From NCBI RefSeq assembly GCF_001577835.2, contig NC_029520.1, positions 51,159,457-51,223,456 of the forward strand: 64,000 nt of DNA. Reading direction: 5' to 3'. Positions 60,956 through 64,000 of the stretch are shown in pieces. The position numbers and the translations under genes were made by a program. The DNA comes from Coturnix japonica (Eukaryota > Chordata > Aves > Galliformes > Phasianidae). Every line of letters starts with the position of its first letter. Within the stretch, counting starts at the first letter, position 1. The notes beneath the pieces are model-generated. The model was not told the DNA's origin. It did no database searches and was given only the letters and a program-made list of their open reading frames with translations.

Positions 60956-63900
60956 CTAGATGGTGGAGGTCCGGTCGACACCATCTGCAAGTAGGAAGGC
61001 AGAGTTAGGGGAGGCCATAGGGTCACACTGCTCCATTCCTGACTGCCCCCGGTCATCCCCTGAAGTGGGATGGAAGTGGGGCTGTTCCCCATCCATCCTC
61101 CCCTAGGGTGGCAATAGGGTCTTAGGGGGCTGATACAGCAGTTCTCCTCCCAAAGTCCTTTGCAGCCCACAGCGGTACCATGGCCGGGGTGGGGTTGTGC
61201 TCCTGCCACAGCCCAATGTTCTCTTTTCCATGAGCAGGAGGTTCCTGACAGCTTGGTAGCAATGTGGGCATGAGTTTGGGACTCCCCATTCCAGCACACT
61301 GGGATGGAGCCAGTCCTGGGGTACCGCCTTGCTCCTTTCCAGATCATCCAACCCAGCACTACCCATTGATAAAAGCCCCACAGCCCCTTCAGCCCAGCAC
61401 AGCAGGGATGTGACCAGCCCACAGCCCTGCAGCCAAGGAAGTGCCACCCACCCCAAAGCTGCACAACCGAACCCACTGTGAGCATCCCCCCACCTTCTCC
61501 CAGTGCACAAGGAGGCTCCCACGGGGCACAAAGCGCACTCCAACCCTATTTCCACCTCCCCACCCCCAGCACAAGATGCACCCCTGCATGTAGAACAGCA
61601 CATACCCAACCCTCCTCAATGCCTCCCCACCAAACCCCATCCCAATCCCTGGGGTGCAGAGCAGCGCTGCCCTCTCCCTCCCACACTCTGCACACTGCAG
61701 AATGGGCTGCGTTACACTCAGGGGGTTCTGAGGGGCAGCACACAGCAGGGTCTGTGCCCAGCCCAACAGAGCACTGCCTGTTCTGCTCAGCCAGGCGGGA
61801 TTTGAGACTTGAAAACAAACAGGTTTGTTACTCTTAGATGTTTTTTTTTTTCCCCCAAAGGTTTATTATTATTATTATTATTGTTGTTGTTTCTGCAGAG
61901 CTATTTTTAGCACAGCTGGTTTGGAGAGGCTCGGGGGGATGCGACCTGGAAAGAACAAATGACTTGGAGGAGCAGTACCCTGCAGAGGAACAACACAGCT
62001 AAGCCTCGCCTGGGCGCGTGCTGCAGGAACGCGTTGGTGCCACCAGTGTCCTTGTGCCCACGGCCAGCGCCCTGCTGCCACGGCCAGTCCTTGCTCCCAC
62101 GTCCCTGTCCCTGGGCAGTGCCATCGCTGCATGGAGCCGTGTCCTCCCCGTGGGTTCCCATCCTCCACCATCCGACAGTCCATGCTTTTTGGGGCTGTGC
62201 ATTCAGGAGGCTCTGGGCGATGAGGGTTGCTCAGCTCGTCCCATCCTGGCGTCCTCACGCCATCCAGGTCCGCTGCGTCACGGCGTGTCCGGTGCCTCCT
62301 TGGGCTGCCCTCTTGCACTTCTTGCAGCCTGGCCCTCCTCCTCCCTCCCTGCTCCGTGTCCCCATGCGTGCCCCAGGCTGCCAGCATTGCCACAACCCCA
62401 ATGGGACGGCTCCGGCCCTGGGGACCCCCATGTCCCCCAGCGAAGCAGGGCTTGGGCTGGCAGAGGGGTAAAGCACTCTCTGAAGCCTGTGCACCATTCA
62501 AGTGCTCGGGTGGCTTTGTCATTAATCAACAGCAGACTAGTGAGCTAACACTAATGATGATTAGCAAGCTAACTAGTGGCTAAAAGCACAGGCTGTGCCA
62601 GCACCAAGCACAATCCCTGCGTTCAGTTTTACCCCTCTGCACCGACAGAGCTGGTGAGACCCCTCCATGGGAGCAGCAACCATCTCACCCTGTCCCATGT
62701 CTCACAGCCAAAGCTGGTCCCAGCCCTTAGGGGGTGTGGGGCAGCCCCTGGGGGGTTTGGCTGAGGCCGCCTGGACATGCTGGAAGAGCCCAAGGAGGAG
62801 GGAGTGCTCACCGCTGAGCGCATGCTCCGTCATGCTCAGGCACAGGGACTCCAGCCTGTTGTTGATGTCAGGTTCAGTCACCGGCACCTGGAACTCTGCA
62901 AGAGATGGGGATGAGAGAGCTGGGTCAGGGGACACATTGGGGACCTGCCCTGCACCCCTCTGGCTGCCCCTTGGTTGGGGTTCTCCCACTCCAACCAACA
63001 CCAACCCGCATCCCAGTGCACCACTGCTGTACTTAGCACTCCTTGTTCCAGTGCAATAACCTCAGAAAAGGGAAGTTTGCAACAATCATCGTGTTTCTCC
63101 TACATTTCCTATCAGTGTATTTCCCATCCTATAAATCCTACACTCCCTTTCCTATCCTACAAATCCTATATTTCCGATCCAATAAATCAGGGGGAGCTGT
63201 CGTGGCAACACAAGATGGATGGGTCTGAGGGCTGTAGGTGCTGCTGCTGTCCCTTGGCTTCTCCATCGCCCTGTCCCAAAATACCCCAGCTGTAAGTGAT
63301 CCGTACCCCCAGCCCGGCGGCATTTCAGCCTGTGGGTCACACACAGTGCCAGCTTTAAATAGAGCACACGTGGGAGGCCACGCTTGGTCCCAGTCTGTCA
63401 GGGGTTGTAATGCCCCATATGAATTGCCGCAGTAAGAAAAGCCATGCTCAAAGGGTGACGGAGGGCTGCCCAGAGAAACAGGGACGAGCATCCCCATGGG
63501 AAGGATAGGAACTCCATAGGAACCACTGAATCAGAGGATGCTCCTCCAGGAGCTCCTTGAGCTCATATGGAACATTTTACAGGTGTTCAGGAGGGAAGCA
63601 CAGAGGGGAACATTCACTTTCATAAGCATTAGCAAAACAATTTCCTCTGAGACATCGAGTCGCTTCTTCCACACCGAGGCCACATGCAAGTGACAAAGTG
63701 ACCACAGAGCGACAGCGTGCCCCGTAAAGTGAACTGCCCCAGAGAGAAGCTATGCAAGGCACCAACACGGCTGGGGTGTCATATGTAGGGCCAAGCAGTA
63801 TCTCTGCTTCAACCCATCCCGAAGGCATCCTGGTGGCATGATGTCCCAAATAAGAGCAAGGCTGGCTATCGGCCTGCACAGCCGCTTCCATACCATGGGA

Positions 63901-64000
63901 TGAGGAGAAGCAAAAAGGCAAACACTTGCTTCCTACCTGGCTGCTGGAACATCAGCATGGTCTGTGGGGAGGTGTGCACCGGCAGCGAGCGCGTCCTCTG
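60956..64000 (-). CDS. SAMD4A: SAMD4A (Smaug1), last three coding exons, partial at the window edge
   Basis: Smaug proteins bind stem-loops in mRNAs through a SAM domain and recruit repression and deadenylation factors in cytoplasmic granules; that domain lies beyond the right edge. On the minus strand the exons are 64000-63937 (partial; donor CCAG|GTAGGA), 62895-62812 and 60984-60956. They join in frame to encode 58 residues: [20 protein letters not shown], then [38 protein letters not shown] and stop. The [16 protein letters not shown] stretch and the DGVDRTSTI end are those of vertebrate SAMD4A as I recall it. Codons split at both junctions are restored cleanly. The gene converges on GCH1, as in mammals. 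Confidence 0.92.
60985..62811. other. SAMD4A last intron
   Basis: A GC-rich 1.8 kb intron. Open frames of 150-230 codons occur on both strands because of base composition; none is a plausible protein. It holds a TTA/TTG simple repeat at 61861-61891 and an AT-rich island at about 62515-62585. Confidence 0.7.
61861..61891. repeat. (TTA)n (TTG)n trinucleotide run
   Basis: About seven TTA units followed by TTGTTGTTG in the last SAMD4A intron, preceded by a T run at 61839-61850. Confidence 0.95.
62896..63936. other. SAMD4A penultimate intron
   Basis: A 1.0 kb intron. It contains a pyrimidine-rich imperfect tandem repeat at about 63100-63190 (TCCTATCCTACAAATCCTAT-like). No other element was recognised. 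Confidence 0.65.
63100..63190. repeat. Imperfect TCCTAYAAATCC-type tandem repeat
   Basis: TTTCCCATCCTATAAATCCT, CTTTCCTATCCTACAAATCC and TATTTCCGATCCAATAAATC are successive diverged copies with a period of about 20-25 bp. Confidence 0.7.

Noticed and set aside
61320-61400. Possible reverse CR1 fragment (CCAGATCATCCAACCCAGCA)
   Set aside because: Similarity is limited to about 20 bp; could be chance.
60799-61485. 228-codon minus-strand frame covering the SAMD4A last exon
   Set aside because: It reads the last exon in the wrong phase. The spliced frame from the upstream exon gives DGVDRTSTI and a stop, which fits the known protein.
61878-62522. Overlapping long frames on both strands in the last SAMD4A intron
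   Set aside because: GC-rich intron sequence; proteins are Pro/Ala/Gly-rich without any domain, and the frames shadow each other.

Overview
The window is nuclear DNA from a bird, most likely a galliform (chicken or a close relative; chicken chromosome 5 would be the expected location). Three things show this. There are multi-exon vertebrate genes with GT-AG introns. About two dozen CR1 LINE fragments are scattered through it, the typical bird repeat. The gene order matches the vertebrate block SOCS4 - WDHD1 - GCH1 - SAMD4A. The genus itself cannot be settled by eye.

Layout, left to right. Positions 1-4000 are probably the first intron of SOCS4 (minus strand, coding exon outside the window). 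A CpG-rich head-to-head promoter at about 3990-4320 serves SOCS4 (minus) and WDHD1 (plus). WDHD1 (AND-1/Ctf4, a replisome scaffold) fills 4.1-32.8 kb. All 25 coding exons could be joined in frame, giving an intact 1121-residue protein with WD40 propeller, acidic linker, second propeller (SepB), helical bundle, C-terminal linker and HMG box. A tRNA-Gly(TCC) gene lies antisense in WDHD1 intron 9. About 3.5 kb of intergenic DNA follows. GCH1 (GTP cyclohydrolase I, first enzyme of tetrahydrobiopterin synthesis) runs from about 36.3 to 51-52.7 kb, with a CRE-like/CCAAT/TATA promoter and six coding exons giving an intact 236-residue protein with all three zinc ligands. After a tail-to-tail intergenic region comes the 3' end of SAMD4A (Smaug1, an RNA-binding translational repressor) on the minus strand: a long 3'UTR and the last three coding exons, which encode the final 58 residues.

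The genes are ordinary syntenic neighbours and do not form a pathway. WDHD1 acts in DNA replication, GCH1 in pterin synthesis, SAMD4A in mRNA control and SOCS4 in cytokine/EGFR signalling. I found no new gene system, CRISPR array, virus-derived element or selfish gene cluster. The observations most worth checking are the intronic tRNA gene, a consensus cryptic splice donor inside WDHD1 exon 24, a PIP-box-like motif in WDHD1, and several unexplained AT-rich blocks in and near GCH1 and SAMD4A that look like conserved regulatory elements.
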